Translations under genes and position numbers: made by a program
DNA from: Trileptium ribeirensis
Taxonomy: Eukaryota; Nematoda; Enoplea; Enoplida; Thoracostomopsidae
NCBI GenBank assembly: GCA_030248225.1
Contig: JASANE010030054.1
Coordinates: 1 to 64,000, forward strand
Direction of reading: 5' to 3'
Length of the DNA stretch: 64,000 bases
Shown here: positions 31,283-43,687 of the stretch, one piece after another
Layout: the number at the start of each line of letters is the position of its first letter
Numbering within the stretch: position 1 is the stretch's first letter
Notes under the pieces: model-generated
Database searches by the model: none
What the model saw: only the letters and a program-made list of their open reading frames with translations
What the model was told of the DNA's origin: nothing

Positions 31283-33540
31283 AAATACATTCTGACAAAC
31301 TTCACTTACAAACACATGATATACAAAAACCCAGAAACATTCAAATGAAAGTTATTCTATACGCACGATCTCATTTTGAATTTATTATAATTCAACACAT
31401 TTCGGCCAAGGTCTATATATTTATTGTTTGTAGCTGGATTTGCTAATTTTCTATTTATCACAAACGCAGTATAATATATAGTTTTCAAAAATTGTAGACC
31501 ATCATTTTTCATTTTGGAACAAATCTTTGGATAAGTAATATCGCTGATCTTTTTCAAAGTAATTTATTATGAGTACCATGTTCGTAGTTTCTAGTACACT
31601 GGACACCAAGTTTATTTGTCAGAGATTTGTTTAGAACACTAATACGGTAATGGTGGTTATGTATATATTTGATTTCTGAGTAAGTGGGTGAAACGTGCCA
31701 AGCGATGAAGTCACACTGGCCAGAGTGGTAAATTTCCACAAAGTCCTCTTCGGGGGTTTTTTGCGGTGAGACGCATAAACCAGCTTCGGCTTTGCGGACT
31801 GACATAGGCGATATTGTATTTGAAAGCATGAAATCTCTATTTTGTGCCCTTTAGTTAACCGCGAAGCAGATTCCAACATCTTTCCGAAAAAAAGACCAAA
31901 AGGGCTCGGAACAGGTGCCAAACCGACCCAAACATCACGTTACTTATTGTAAATCGATAAGCTGTTTAGATATCAGAGTAAAATAGGTATATTTGGTATC
32001 GTTCCGCAGAGCAATTCATCCTCTATATAGTTACCATTAATGTGCTGCTATTGTCTTTATTTTACTGCAGGGTTGGGTCAAAAAGCGTTTTTCAATGTGC
32101 ACATTGGACCCAAAATACACCGCAACCACTCGATCTATACAGCTATGTTTGATCTCATTCGGTAGAACAGCTCGTCCCCTATGTACTTGAAAATTGCGAG
32201 CGCAATAATTGGTATATATTCTAGCAAAGCGGCTGATATTCGAGGGGCTCGTTTTGTAATTTAATGCTCAATATGGCAATTCATATCTCTCTAGATTACA
32301 TATTCAACACTCAAAATTAGTAATATTATAATATAATAAGTAACTACTAGTAATTAGTAAAGTCGTGAGTTGGGACATTCCAAAGGAGTCCAGTGCAGAA
32401 CTGTATAATTTTGATGCTGATTTGGATTAGTTTGATTTCAATGCTCACTATGTAGTTACAACAGGTTTTAGATTTACTATAACGGCCAGTGAATGTAATT
32501 TAAGGGTCAAAATTATATCGTCAGGCGAAAACTACTGCCCAAGTGCAGTTCAACAAATCAACTACTGACACAATCTATGCACAAAGGACACCCCTTATTG
32601 TTCGCGAATCGCTAGCATTATCATTTGGTAAAATCCTGTCCATGCAAAAATGGAAACAATTTAAAGAAATGAGAGTATGAATAGTACAATCAGCAGCAAA
32701 AATGTCATTAAGAAACTTCCAGATATTTCTATTAGCACAAGTAGGAAGATAGTGCTAACAACATAATATAGAACAATATAAAAATGCATGTTATACAACA
32801 CCATTTCACAGGCGAGCATGAATGTTGTATAAATTGTTACACAATATGTTTTTGGGTACGACTACAAAATTGGAAACCAAATTTGTAATAAAGTAAGGAG
32901 GGATGCAATGGTGTTATAATTTTTCATCACATTTCCAGATGCTTCAGCACCCTAATTTCAAGATAAACAATGCTCGAACTACAGGCGGTGATGTCATAAA
33001 TAAATGACTTAATTTCGTCAATGAAGATGTTCTCATCAACCCCCCAATTATCTTTCACCCCCAAAAGAGGTCTCTTCGAAACCAGGGTCGCCCTTTTCAG
33101 GGATAGCCTCCTGATGACGCTAAATTATTGTTCTTTTCTTTTGGGTTTTTTGGGGTATACGTGCTTTCTTGGTAAATTTTGCCCCAAAACCTTCGTTTAA
33201 TATCGTCTATCACCCCTTCGACCCACAGGGTCAGTTTTTCCGCTCTTTTCAATGGAAAAGGTTTCATAGCTCTATCCCCCTAAGGGTTCAGGAGGAGCCC
33301 ATAAATTTAGGTGTCGAAAATTTTTAGAAAATATGGGTTTTGGTTTTTTCAGTTTTAACCAATTTTTGATTGGATGGACCGAATATGTTATATAAAACGC
33401 AATGCCCTATCCAAAATTGTATATCTCAATAAGTTGCTCAGGTAACAAGATATGGAGTCCGACATTGGGAATGCTAGCGAAAAATAGGTATTTTGAAATT
33501 TGGTTAGATATGTTTGATGCCTTAGAGCGCAATATTTAGT
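31283..33540. other. No recognisable gene
   Basis: AT-rich. The overlapping minus-strand frames at 31357-31921 lack recognisable motifs. Confidence 0.4.
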
Positions 33541-33635
33541 GGAAGAGCAGCTTAGGCTTAGCCTCAGTCTTAGGCGTAGTCTCAGGCTAAGGCGTAGTCT
33601 CATGTCTACGCTTAATCTCAGCCTACGTCTTAGAC
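33541..33635. repeat. TTAGGCTTAGCCTCAGTC-type short repeat cluster
   Basis: Consecutive imperfect 6-mers related to CTTAGG/CTCAGC. The minus-strand frame 33388-33603 (Arg/Leu/Ser repeats) is an effect of this cluster. Confidence 0.7.
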
Positions 33636-33828
33636 TTGTATTTTTTCAGATATTATATTTGAAATACGGCTACCCGCGGTAACCAAAAAATAAATACAGT
33701 ATTGCACCAGATAATGCTATCGGGCAACATGAAATTGGAGAGTTAAATTTAAAATTTGTTGGCGTTTGTCGAATAACGGCAAATTAAGATAATAGTATTG
33801 AATACTTGGCTAAACTGGGGTTAATTAG

Positions 33829-34207
33829 CAAGAGTGCATTAGCGAAGAGTATGAGACCTCCCTGCACTCACATGTTAGCTCACATCACGTATTTTATGAT
33901 GCGGGCGTTTTCGGCCTTACCTCCCCAGTTTTTTAAGGGGGGGGGGTCGGTCGGACCACGCCCCCAATTTCTAGGGAGGTCGGTTCATAAGCAGCCGCCT
34001 ATAAACCGACCTACCCCCCCAGAAATTGGGGGGGTCCGACCGAACCCCCCCTCCCCCGAAACTGGGGTCCGAGCTTCCCCACCACCAGAAACTGGGGGTG
34101 TCGGGGCATGTCGACCACCCCCCCCCAAGGCCAAAAACCCCGCGTCATCAAACAGGGCTAATATGTGAGTGCAGGGAAGTGTAATACTCTTCCCTAATGC
34201 ACTCTTG
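33829..34207. mobile_element. MITE with about 51-bp terminal inverted repeats and a G/C-run core
   Basis: The left end CAAGAGTGCATTAGCGAAGA (from 33829) and the right end, read in reverse, CAAGAGTGCATTAGGGAAGA (to 34207) stay similar for about 51 bp, to TGCACTCACATxTTAGC. The 280-bp core has long G and C runs (for example 33939-33948 and 34013-34019) and repeats of GAAAxTGGGG. Plus and minus frames (33806-34168 and 33985-34272) are low-complexity products of these runs. A target duplication is not clear. Confidence 0.8.
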
Positions 34208-34345
34208 GTAATAGTTATATATGTGACTGTGGTAACAATTGCTATCTGGCTAAGATGGGTGATATTGCGCATCAGGACGATTTAGAATGGATTTTGATTT
34301 ACATTTTTTAATCATAAACTACCTCTCGATAAAATTTTTCTGATT

Positions 34346-34972
34346 ATGGTCGGTTTCATTAAAAATTTAAGGAGCTGTTTCATTGTGGATGGCGTTGGCC
34401 TTTCGGTACGTGACTGGCGCAATTATTGCCGTGAGATTTGTGTGCTTTATGAGTGCGACAATTGGCAAGATTGGCTGGAAGGCTCAGTGATTGACGCTGA
34501 AATTAACGAGTTAATGTTTGTTCGACAAAAATATAATCGTGGGTTACCTCTTCGGAAACATGGCTGGGTGGTGGAATTGCTGTAACGCGGCAAACAAAGG
34601 TGTCTACTTTTCCGGGTTCCGGCGAGAACTATTGGTGTCATTATGCCCTTAATTTGTCAGCATGTCCGCTCAGGAAGTCGTGTACTCGCCGATAGCTTTG
34701 TTACAAATATCCATGGGTTTGCCAGATTGCCGCGACCGCAACCTTACGTCCATGAAATGGTTAATGACCTTAATAGACAATTCGTTAATCCTAATAACGT
34801 GGAAGTTCACACCCACAATATTAACGGGTTATGGGGTCTTCTAAAGATTTTTATCGTAGACCATAAAGATGTTCCGGATGGATTGTTCGAAAGATACCTG
34901 GCTGGCTCATCCATTTGGGGCCATGATTCATCAAATCCGGAAGATGTATCGGGTTTAAAATATAAAATGTAA
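34346..34972 (+). pseudogene. Merlin/IS1595-like transposase remnant, C-terminal part
   Basis: Two frames in the same phase (34346-34585 and 34643-34972) are separated by one TAA at 34583-34585. Family blocks in order: RDWRNYCREIC, AEINELMF (VEIDExxF, with the first catalytic Asp replaced by Asn), RQKYNRG, GWVV, the region with HVRSGSRVLADSF (second Asp kept), YVHEMVNDLNRQFVNP and VHTHNINGLWGLLK (family HTNxIEGxW). The part before the zinc-binding region is missing, replaced by the adjacent MITE and unrelated DNA. It overlaps the 12.6-kb remnant only around the first catalytic block, so the two are separate copies. Confidence 0.75.
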
Positions 34973-37900
34973 GGGCATCTTAGTTTAGTTTTTTTAAGTA
35001 ATTCATCACTGTGTGGTTTGATTAAGTGAAAATTGGTACCATTAGACTTGACTCGTCGAGCTGCGTTGAATGGTATGTCGAAATTCGAAGGAATTTTTTT
35101 TCGATTCTTAGCGTCCTTGCTGCCGAGTCATAAAATCGAAAAAAACATTGTTTTCTCAAAATGCTCATAACGAGTACCATTGAACACAGCTGGACGAGTT
35201 CAATACTCCAAATATACCAAAAATATTGCTGTAGAACGATACCTTGACTTCCCACCCCTGCTTTAGCAGTGCCCAAAATTCTGATCAGGAGAACAGTTTA
35301 GGTAATTACAGAGAGAACAGTTTAGGTAATTAATGTCAATGCTTTCCGAGATTTCGCTTACAAGTTCGCAATAAGGATACGGCATAAAATGAAAACTGTT
35401 CAAGTATGAAGCTGTCATTCGCCAAAATGTGTCGCTACCAAGTAACGAGAGCAAAAACGACGAAACCATCCGTTTAAATATGTATGCTATTTAACATATT
35501 CCGGTTACAGTTTTCCCAAGTGGCGTATCCATCATGTCTTCGTAAGAAAACCCATTCATTCCAAATCCTGAAAAGAAAACATCACGCTATTAGTTTACTT
35601 TCTCTACTTCTCACATCTGCGAACCTGGGGGCTAAATTTATGTTTGTGAGAATCAGTACTTATTATAAGCGTAGGTGTAATTTTGCGCTGTTAAAGAATG
35701 TGATGAATTACTGACCAATAATGTGGAGCTTGGCCTATGTATCCACTGACTGAACCCCACGTATTTTGGCTTCCCGTTAACTTTAGTTTCCGACAGTTCA
35801 GCATTCCCAGTTACTGCTCTGCGCGGCTAGAAAATTGCATCTTCAGGTAATGCCAAAATGTGGCTAAAAAATTTCTCTTTTCAGGGTTAAGCATGTTCGA
35901 ATTTTTCCACGTAGAGCTATATAATATTCCGAAATTTACACTGCGATGCTAAAACAGCTTAAAAGCATCAATCAATCGTGACATTATGCTACACAGTATA
36001 TAATATTTAAATACTAATTATTAAAACCAGTTTATAGTATTTCTTCCTTTTTCACCACATGTAGGTCCTTTTGGGGAAACCAAATTTCGCGTCCCTAAAT
36101 GCCCTCCTTCTGCAAGTCGCATTTCGAGTAAGTTGCGAGGGAGGGCTCGCTCGAGATTTAAAAACTATTAAAATTGGTAGATAATTCCATTGTAGAACAA
36201 GTTTTTGCGAGCGGGTCGTGAGCGAGCCACAAGCGACAGCCTTTTTTCTGAGTGCTGTTTAGTTCCGTTTCACCCAGGGCAGTGTTACACGTTTTTGGCT
36301 AATATAAAACAATTATAGTGTTTATTATTTCCTCCACTAAGCAAAATACGGAAATATTTAAAATAAAAATTTATAATCAAAGCTTTCCATAAAAATTATA
36401 ATTTCTGACGCCGTATTTTTCACGCTATAGGCCTCAAAGGTAGTGGGTGCATACCATGCATTTACAAATTCTCATATTATTTGGCAACATCGAATCTACA
36501 GGCAGATTCTAGGCCTCTACGTACAACAAAATTGGAATATAGGAATAAAATCTGATAATTCTTGGTTCCAAAATTTAACATTTTTCTCCTACACAGCGTA
36601 GGTACAAGGTAACGAGCTACCAAATTTAAGTTTAAAATACAACCAAGCCTGCTTGTTGAAAAGCTAAGACAAATCCTACAAAATTTCAAATTTTGGCACA
36701 AAATGAAGACATAGTAGCTCTAAATGAGAGCATTCATCTCAAAATTTCAATTCGATTCCATGGCAAAATGTTGTTAGACTCGAACCGACCAAAATTCCAA
36801 CTATAGCGAGTTTTGCAAAGATTTAGACAGGAAATTGCAGTTGTGCAAACACAAATCTAAACGAATAATTAAACACTGTGCGTCAAACAAAAAATGCGAA
36901 ATTCCATCAATTCAGTGATGAATTACGCATGAAATAGACAATGACAAATTTTTCACGGTTGACTGTTATTTCAGATCGCGTCTCAGTAAAGTATAGTGTA
37001 GTAGCCATCATACTTGTATGGTGCTCTTGGATAACATAAATTTTGTTGTACCAAAAAATCCATTTAATGCATATACGTTGCGGACTAGCCCAAAGTCAAT
37101 GTGACCTAGAAGTTAGCTGATGTACCTAGTTCTAAAACACATGTTAGGCCATTAACCCGGCATTTCGACAATGCTCCTGAAAAATATATCTTACGGAGCG
37201 AAACACCAGATGGCAAGCATCTGACTCATTAGGACTGGCGAGTCGTAGTTGCATACCCTCGTACCCCACAAATACGAAATAAGTTGTACACAACGTAGCA
37301 ACATTTACAAGTTACTCAGTGTGGTTCTACACAGTAACATCAACAGAGTAGCGTGTAGGTTACTCAGTTTTTTCTTCAGAGGAACATCAATCCGTGCACG
37401 TGCTAATCGAGTCATTATCCCAATCAATATAAATAATTTAAACGAATACTGACCCTAATTCTACGATAACAATGTCCTAAACACATTGAAGAAGTATCTT
37501 CTCATCATTATTGTATAGACCGTATTGCAAGAGTTAGTATTTGTAACAGTAAATCACGTGCCGGTTCCACGATTAATTGACATGCATAGTGAACTAAAAG
37601 GCGAAGTTGAGTCGACCTTCTCACGGCAATTTGATTTTTATCAATTACAGTCCTCACCATAGTTGATCGCTCGCAACTTCTCGTGAGAAAATTTTATAGT
37701 TTGTTTTTGTTCACTCGCTGCTCGCTCGTAAGGCGACAGCCATCAGTGGCTAGTACTGTATTCACAGAACCTTGATGTTTATAGACATTTACTTACAAAT
37801 ATTTAGAGTTTATAGAAATCTGCGAGTGAGCGACAATCATTTTTTGCGAGTAAAGTAATATTTATGTTGTTTGATGTATCACAAACATACAACATTGTAT

Positions 37901-38386
37901 ATATGACAATAAATTAATTATTATGTTTCGATTCTGGAACAGTGTGTTGGTGTACCGAGGCAGTATAACGGCATTTCAAAGTAATCTAACGACATTTTAT
38001 AAACAGTCTAGACGGAATTAATGGGAAATACATCCCAGGTTCAATCTTTAAATAAAATGTGTACATATTTGAATGAAAATTTCGTTACGTTGTAATATTT
38101 TTGAGTTGCACGAATATACAAAAACATTAAAGCCAACACATTTTATGAATTGGTGAACTAAAAGTTCAAGACAATAAATTTCATGTGTGCAGTATCCACA
38201 TAGGCCAGTAACATGACTGTAATACAAACAAACTTGTAATAGTTCGTTAAGAATTTTTGACGTAAAAATGTTCACATTGTGGTAGAATCAAAAACACAGG
38301 GGTAACAACAGGGAAATGAAAAAACCTTTCAAAAGATTTATGCACAAAAAACCCAGCTGCCACGCCGATAGGCAAAGATAACTTAC
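34973..38386. other. No certain gene
   Basis: A diverged bit of the R1-type repeat lies near 35035-35110. Minus-strand frame 35263-35469 starts with an ATG and has GTAAGC inside (an exon-like look), but no family is recognised. GCGAGCGAG/GCGACAGCC words recur at 36130-36240 and 37655-37850, perhaps ends of short elements. Confidence 0.35.
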
Positions 38387-38806
38387 CCAAGTTTCAACGA
38401 TGTCTTTCCTCATTGTACCACTATGTCGACCACTGGGACCAATAATTTCGCACGAGCCATCTAACGCTTTTATCGGTGTCAAACTATGCGTTTGGTGTAT
38501 CGAGCTAGCAGCACCTGTTGTGCATCCACTCAATGCTGCGTAAACAGTTCCTTCAGGTGCATTTTTGCGAGGATCCGTTGGCAAAGCATGACCCGCCGCT
38601 GTTGTAGGTGTTACCACGGTTGTTATCTGTGTTTCTGTAGACGTGCCTTGGAACACAGTTCCAGATGATCCAGTTTGACTAATATTTTTGCCCAATACTT
38701 TCGCAACCTTGAGTGACATTAGTTCTGACTGTGTTAGACCGCCATTTGCATCGTTTTGAGTAGCTATAACCGTGCCTTGTTGACTTCCAAGATGCACTTT
38801 GTTTTC
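38387..38806 (-). CDS. Putative internal exon, 140 codons, Ser/Thr/Gly-rich
   Basis: On the minus strand the block is bordered by acceptor TTTCTGACTAG at its high-coordinate end (AG at 38808-38807) and donor GG^GTAAGTT at its low end (G of GT at 38386). It is exactly 420 bp and open in phase 0. The product is polar and low in hydrophobics (for example GSSGTVFQGTSTETQITTVV and RKDIVETW near the end), with no domain I recognise. It joins the 58-bp exon at 38885-38942 in phase. It is probably part of the same minus-strand gene as the Ser/Thr-rich exon at 60.6-62.3 kb, judged by strand and composition only. Confidence 0.6.
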
Positions 38807-38884
38807 CTAGTCAGAAACAACGTTGTTAACAGTAAAATGAAAAACCAACACAAATCAACTACGATCACAGACATTCGAACATAC

Positions 38885-38942
38885 CTCAGGCGATGGCTTT
38901 ATGCGATGGTGGAAGGAATTTAAACTGGTGTCATTTGCGCGT
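38885..38942 (-). CDS. Putative 58-bp exon
   Basis: Acceptor GGTACTTTTCAG and donor CCTGAG^GTATGT on the minus strand. Only one frame is open; it starts with the last base of a split codon and reads RANDTSLNSFHHRIKPSPE after it. It ends on a codon border and joins the 140-codon exon (starting ENKVHLG) in phase 0. The two introns are 78 and about 96 bp. Confidence 0.55.
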
Positions 38943-39038
38943 CTGAAAAGTACCAAGTTAACTGATTAAACCTGCGTCATGTAATGCCGTGAGCAGTCTA
39001 GATATTCCGTCATTTTCTACAATATGATTACTACTTAC

Positions 39039-39074
39039 TGGGCAGTCCAAGCCTCGGAAATTATAGCAGGGGGC
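39039..39074 (-). CDS. Possible 36-bp exon
   Basis: Minus strand, acceptor-like GGCTCAG and donor CCCA^GTAAGT. Read in the phase needed by the 58-bp exon it gives PPAIISEAWTAQ. It is short and partly overlaps the GC-rich block, so it may be chance or part of a repeat. Confidence 0.3.
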
Positions 39075-39290
39075 CTGAGCCGGGCGCCCCCGGCTCACCT
39101 GCCGGGCGGTGCCGGATTTGGCCGGAGTACTAATTTTTTGGCTGGATTTTCTCGCGTTTAGACGTTTATCTGTCTCAGCAGGGGACCTTGAGCCGGGGGT
39201 ACCCGAATTTTTGCGGGAGGCAGCCGAAGATGGCGCCCACCCCGAACCCGCACTTTGGACTAGCCAGACTTACAGTAGTAACGGCATGCT
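39061..39290. repeat. GC-rich block with an internal direct repeat
   Basis: AGCAGGGGGCCTGAGCCGGG (39065) and AGCAGGGGACCTTGAGCCGG (39178) are diverged copies about 113 bp apart. The block is far more GC-rich than its surroundings and may be a short retroposon or an inserted element. Plus-strand frame 39109-39375 is not family-like. Confidence 0.55.
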
Positions 39291-41943
39291 GCTACTAACT
39301 CACAAACATCTCAAACGGCTAATTATCCGCAACACAGTATTCCTCATTACGTTGTCTGCGACTAGCTTAAAATGACTTAAGCATACATACCTAATAATTG
39401 GCGCATTTCAATAACTTATCATCTGTTATTCTTAAATCTTATACTGTAACGTTATAAGCATAATACAAGTACAACACTAATTTAGAGCTGAACAGCAAAT
39501 TCGTTTCATGACCATATTTGTTAACAACAATAACATTGGGATAAATTTAGCTGCGCTAAGGTGCTGAATATCAGTGAAGAGCGAGAAAAAGTACCGAAAA
39601 GTGTTAGCTGGCGTAGCAAAATGCTTGAAACGCGAATGCTATATTAACCGTTGTTAACGCTGTATTATGTCATTTTAGTACTCTTATTTTTGTCCGCGAC
39701 TGTAGCAAAGTTTGATAACTATTAACGTCAGTCCTTTTCGATTGGTTGCACAGAATCGGTTCAGGCCAAAAATCCGTGGAAAACCACAATATTGCTTTAC
39801 ATAATTGCGTCATTCCCTAATCCATTATAACAGCTCGTAATAGGTGCATAAGCCTTCTCTTACGCAGTAAACTACCGTAGAACTAAACCAACAATTCAGC
39901 TGATTAGGGATAAGTCTCGAAATAACCCCACAGATTTCTCCAAACGAGCGTTTAGTAGTCGCTGCAGAATCCGTTAGAGAATATAGGCTAAGTATAGAAT
40001 AAATAATAATATCTCGACACGGTTACAACATGATTGTTAATCCGTGACGAAAATTGCAATCGTGAAACCATGCGTACATACGTAATGTCAATAAGGTACT
40101 CGAATGCGTACAGTACAATTGAAATACAGATTTTATTGTTTTGTTTATTACTACATAATACCTTAAATAATCCAGTCCAATCCGTGCGATAACTTAAGCG
40201 TACATATTAATATATAGGCCTGTTAGTTCATATACTCAGGAAATTATAGCAAGACAAAATGTGTAAATGAAACTCAGAAACCGTAAGTATAAATTTTCTA
40301 ACGTCTATAATCTTTAGTGTGTTCAAAATAGATTGTTGTCATACATATGTATTATATTTCAAGTGAATGTTTTGCTGTATATCACTGGCTCAAAAATGAC
40401 ATAGCCGTGGTAGTGGTAAAACTATATACACAGATAGAATTAGTCGGAATCTCTCAAACTAACATTATAAAAAGGAACCGAAAGAAATTGTTGTAGCCTT
40501 CACGTTCGCCTAGTTCTACACAAATCCTATTTCACCAGCATTTTTGTTAACGCTTTACCAGCATTTTATTCCACCAGTTTTTACGCTTATAAGAGTAACG
40601 TAGCATCAAATTTTGAAGATTATGGAGGCTCTGTCACCTAAACACCAAGCTACCCAGTCAAAATTAATTTAAGGGCTTCATACAACAGCTGAGAGTGAAA
40701 GTAATTTGGCCATTTTTCTTTGAATTATGGCCAAAATGACACACCATACATAAATTTTGCTTCACTTAGTATATTTCACCTTAACATTGGTTTGTCCAGC
40801 CAAAATTAATATAGCCACGGCTTCACACAGGAGTGGAGATTAAAACCAGCGCTCATGTGACCCCATTTAATGGAAAATTGCGACTTTTTGGTTCCCTCGA
40901 AGGTTCTGAAACAATTTTTCAGGTTTTTTAGACGAAATGGTACTATTCCAGATAATTATGTGTTTTGGGCACTAACATAAAGCACAAGCTTTTCTGTATC
41001 ATTGAATAGCTTCTCTAATGACATGTGAACAACCGAAGACTGGTTGAATCTGTTTAACAGGTTTTATACAGTCGGGACTACCAACGCTGATATACAATAG
41101 TGTACTGGCGAAGGTTGCCGCAGCAATAAATTCTTTCACCACCTTGCGCACACCGCAAACGAATTATACAAACGACAACTTATCTCGAAAAACAGACAGA
41201 GCTACATGTTGGGTTTTCCTGACTATGACCAAAAATGTGAAGTTTGGTTTTAATTATGCATGAGTAAACTTAAGCTGCGCCCCTCATCATTTTCTTTTGA
41301 CAAAACTGATTGCCATTCAGTTGTTAACTGAACACAAATTTCATTTTTGCATTAAACAACAGAAATTAGCCGTTTCAAATTCCATACATTATAATTTGAA
41401 AATGTTCCTAAACACATTGGTGTTAAAGTACAGGGAACGAATTGCATTCGCTAGTGGCGTTATGGAACAGAAAAATGTTGAAATTGGATACGGCTATTGA
41501 AATACGAGTTTTGTTCTCTAACAACGTTTTGTGTATGGTGTCAAAAGAGAATGGTTGGGGCGCATCTTAAGTTTACTCATCAGACATTAAGTTTGGACCA
41601 CATGTATTACAAAATGTAATAAATCTCTTAGCTTGGATTATACAAAGCTTTAAACAAAAGAAGCGCTTTAGCAGCATTTTTCTAAACTTCAAATTTTCAT
41701 TAATGTTCAATAATTATTAAAACAATAGAACTCAATACTGGCTAAAGCATAACGACGAAATACGGCAAACAAGTACAATTCAGGAAAATCCTGCAAAAAA
41801 AATAAAATGCCATAAAAATGTTACTATTTTTCCATACAACATAGCATTTTATTCAGGTTTTTCGGACAGAAATTTTCCAGCTATTTTCCAAGGTTCAAAG
41901 TTTTCCAGATTTTACAGGAGTCGCGGGGAATCTGATTTTTAAT
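39291..41943. other. No recognisable gene
   Basis: AT-rich. An open plus-strand stretch near 41045-41265 (about 70 codons without ATG) is not family-like. Confidence 0.4.
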
Positions 41944-42920
41944 CCTTCAAAACTAGTAACTCTATCGAGATTGCAGAACGTAGTGAAGCATAGGTACACC
42001 TTCGTCCTTTGCATGCACAGCCAATCAGCTCTCGATAGCATACATCGATATGCTACAGTTACAATCAGAATTAAGTGCTCAAAAATCGATCGAAGCTTCG
42101 ATGGATTTCGATCGTTTGCGTTTTAACGAAAATCGATCGTTTAAACGAAATTCGATTAATTTAACGAATTTCGATCGCGTCAAATTAAAAATAAAAATTT
42201 AATAAAACAGGTTAGGTCGCGTTTAATTTAACGAATTTCGACTGTCTTGAAATAATAAATATTTTAATAAAAATGTTAGTTTGCGTTTAACTTAACGGAT
42301 TTAGTTTAAACCAAGATCGAACGATTGCGTTTTCATTCGATTTCCTCTGCGTTAGATTTTATAAGCACTTAATTCTGATTGAACTGTATATGTGGATAGC
42401 AAACAATACCGCACCGGCAATAAGTTAGAACAAAACTGACACCGGTAATAAGTTTGCCATGCCCAAAAACCCCCAAGTGCAAGCTATCAGCCTCCCAGGA
42501 CGCAACAGTAGAATTAGAAATTTTGGGTAAATGAACCATGGCGGCGCCGCACCCACGTACCCACAGAACCATGGATCGCAGAGGAAAATCATGACCAACA
42601 CTGAGTTTACCATGCCCGAAAACCCCAAAGTAATACTTTTCAGACGCCCAGGAATTCAGAACAAATTTTCGAATTTTGGGTCGAGGAACCACGGGGCTGG
42701 CATACACCAAACCCCATGAACCGGAGCCTTAACCGACAAACAACAAAAACAGGCATCGGCATTTATCATTTTACTATGAAATAAAACCAACCTGAGAAAA
42801 AATTCGAAGGATAACAATACCCTTGCTTCCGCGAAGGGTAAGAAAATGGGGCAAAAACCCACATTTTTACCCCTGACCCAGGAACCAGACCTCAAATCAT
42901 AAAACGCGCGGGGATGTACA
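41944..42920. repeat. Dispersed repeat family R2, copy 2, interrupted by a MITE
   Basis: Matches 16770-17340 from CTATCGAGATTGCAGAACG to the CATTTTACTATGAAATAAAA tail, including ACCATGGCGGCGCC. The match is interrupted at 42056-42386 by an insertion. Frames here (42369-42895, both strands) are repeat-derived. Confidence 0.85.
42056..42386. mobile_element. Tc1/mariner-like MITE, 331 bp, TA target duplication
   Basis: The terminal inverted repeats are CAGTTACAATCAGAATTAAG... and its partner, 23-24 bp with one indel. The element is flanked by TA on both sides (42054-42055, 42387-42388). The related repeat copy at 16.87 kb reads straight through this point (GATATGCTATATGTGG), which is the empty site. 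The interior has many ATCGATCG and TTTAACGAA words in both orientations and no coding frame. CAGT ends with TA duplication fit Tc1/mariner-type MITEs. Confidence 0.9.
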
Positions 42921-43687
42921 CGCTAAATCGTCGACACCGGTTTCAATGAGCCCACGATCATTAAAATCGGTCAAGTTGTTCCCGACATATGGCCGATCAC
43001 AAACAGACGGAATTTAAAAGATTTCACCCCTGCAAAACACAATCTCCTCTGATAATTCTCGCTTACTAATTTTCAAGCTAGACACATAAAATTAGGCATA
43101 AATATTGAGCAAGTACGGCTACTCTAGCAAGCTAATTTTGAATTTTGACGCCAAAATCCCGCGTGCGCATCAGTTATATTGGTGCTGCTTCACCAATTTT
43201 ATTGATAAAGTCACCGAACCTCGTCAATATAATCAAAAGCATTGTGCAGTTAAATAATGATGAAGAGCTTTTTGGACACATCGATATCTAGTTAAACACC
43301 GAAATGTAAAAGTTCTTTTGAAATCAACACTTTATACTTTATACATCATTTATATATACACAAAATATTGGGATTTTATCAGCGTTACCGAACTAACAAG
43401 TGGTTCCGTATCGACAATTTTTTATCTTGTCCGAACGAGCGACTAAAAGAATCTATAAACACCAACTATACCGCTAGGTATGTCTACAAAAAATAAGGAT
43501 CAGACTATTTTTTCTTAATTTTTATAGTATAAATATGACAAAATTGTGGTTTCTCTTCGGTTCACTGACACGGCACTTATCAGATGTTTGTTGTATCTCT
43601 CCAAGAAACCACGATCAAGTAATTTATGTAATACCGTTTAAAGCAGGAATATAAGAAAATAAGGTTTCACAAAAATAACGCCTGTAC
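42921..43687. other. No recognisable gene
   Basis: AT-rich, probably intronic if the minus-strand exons belong to one gene. Confidence 0.35.

Noticed and set aside
33806..34272. Gly/Pro-rich frames on both strands
   Set aside because: They come from G and C runs in the core of a MITE.
35263..35469. Minus-strand exon-like frame starting MVSSFLLSLLGSD
   Set aside because: No recognised family and no acceptor; the internal GTAAGC is weak evidence.
41045..41265. Open plus-strand stretch of about 70 codons after an acceptor-like TTTTATACAG
   Set aside because: No donor, no homology and a length within the chance range for this DNA.
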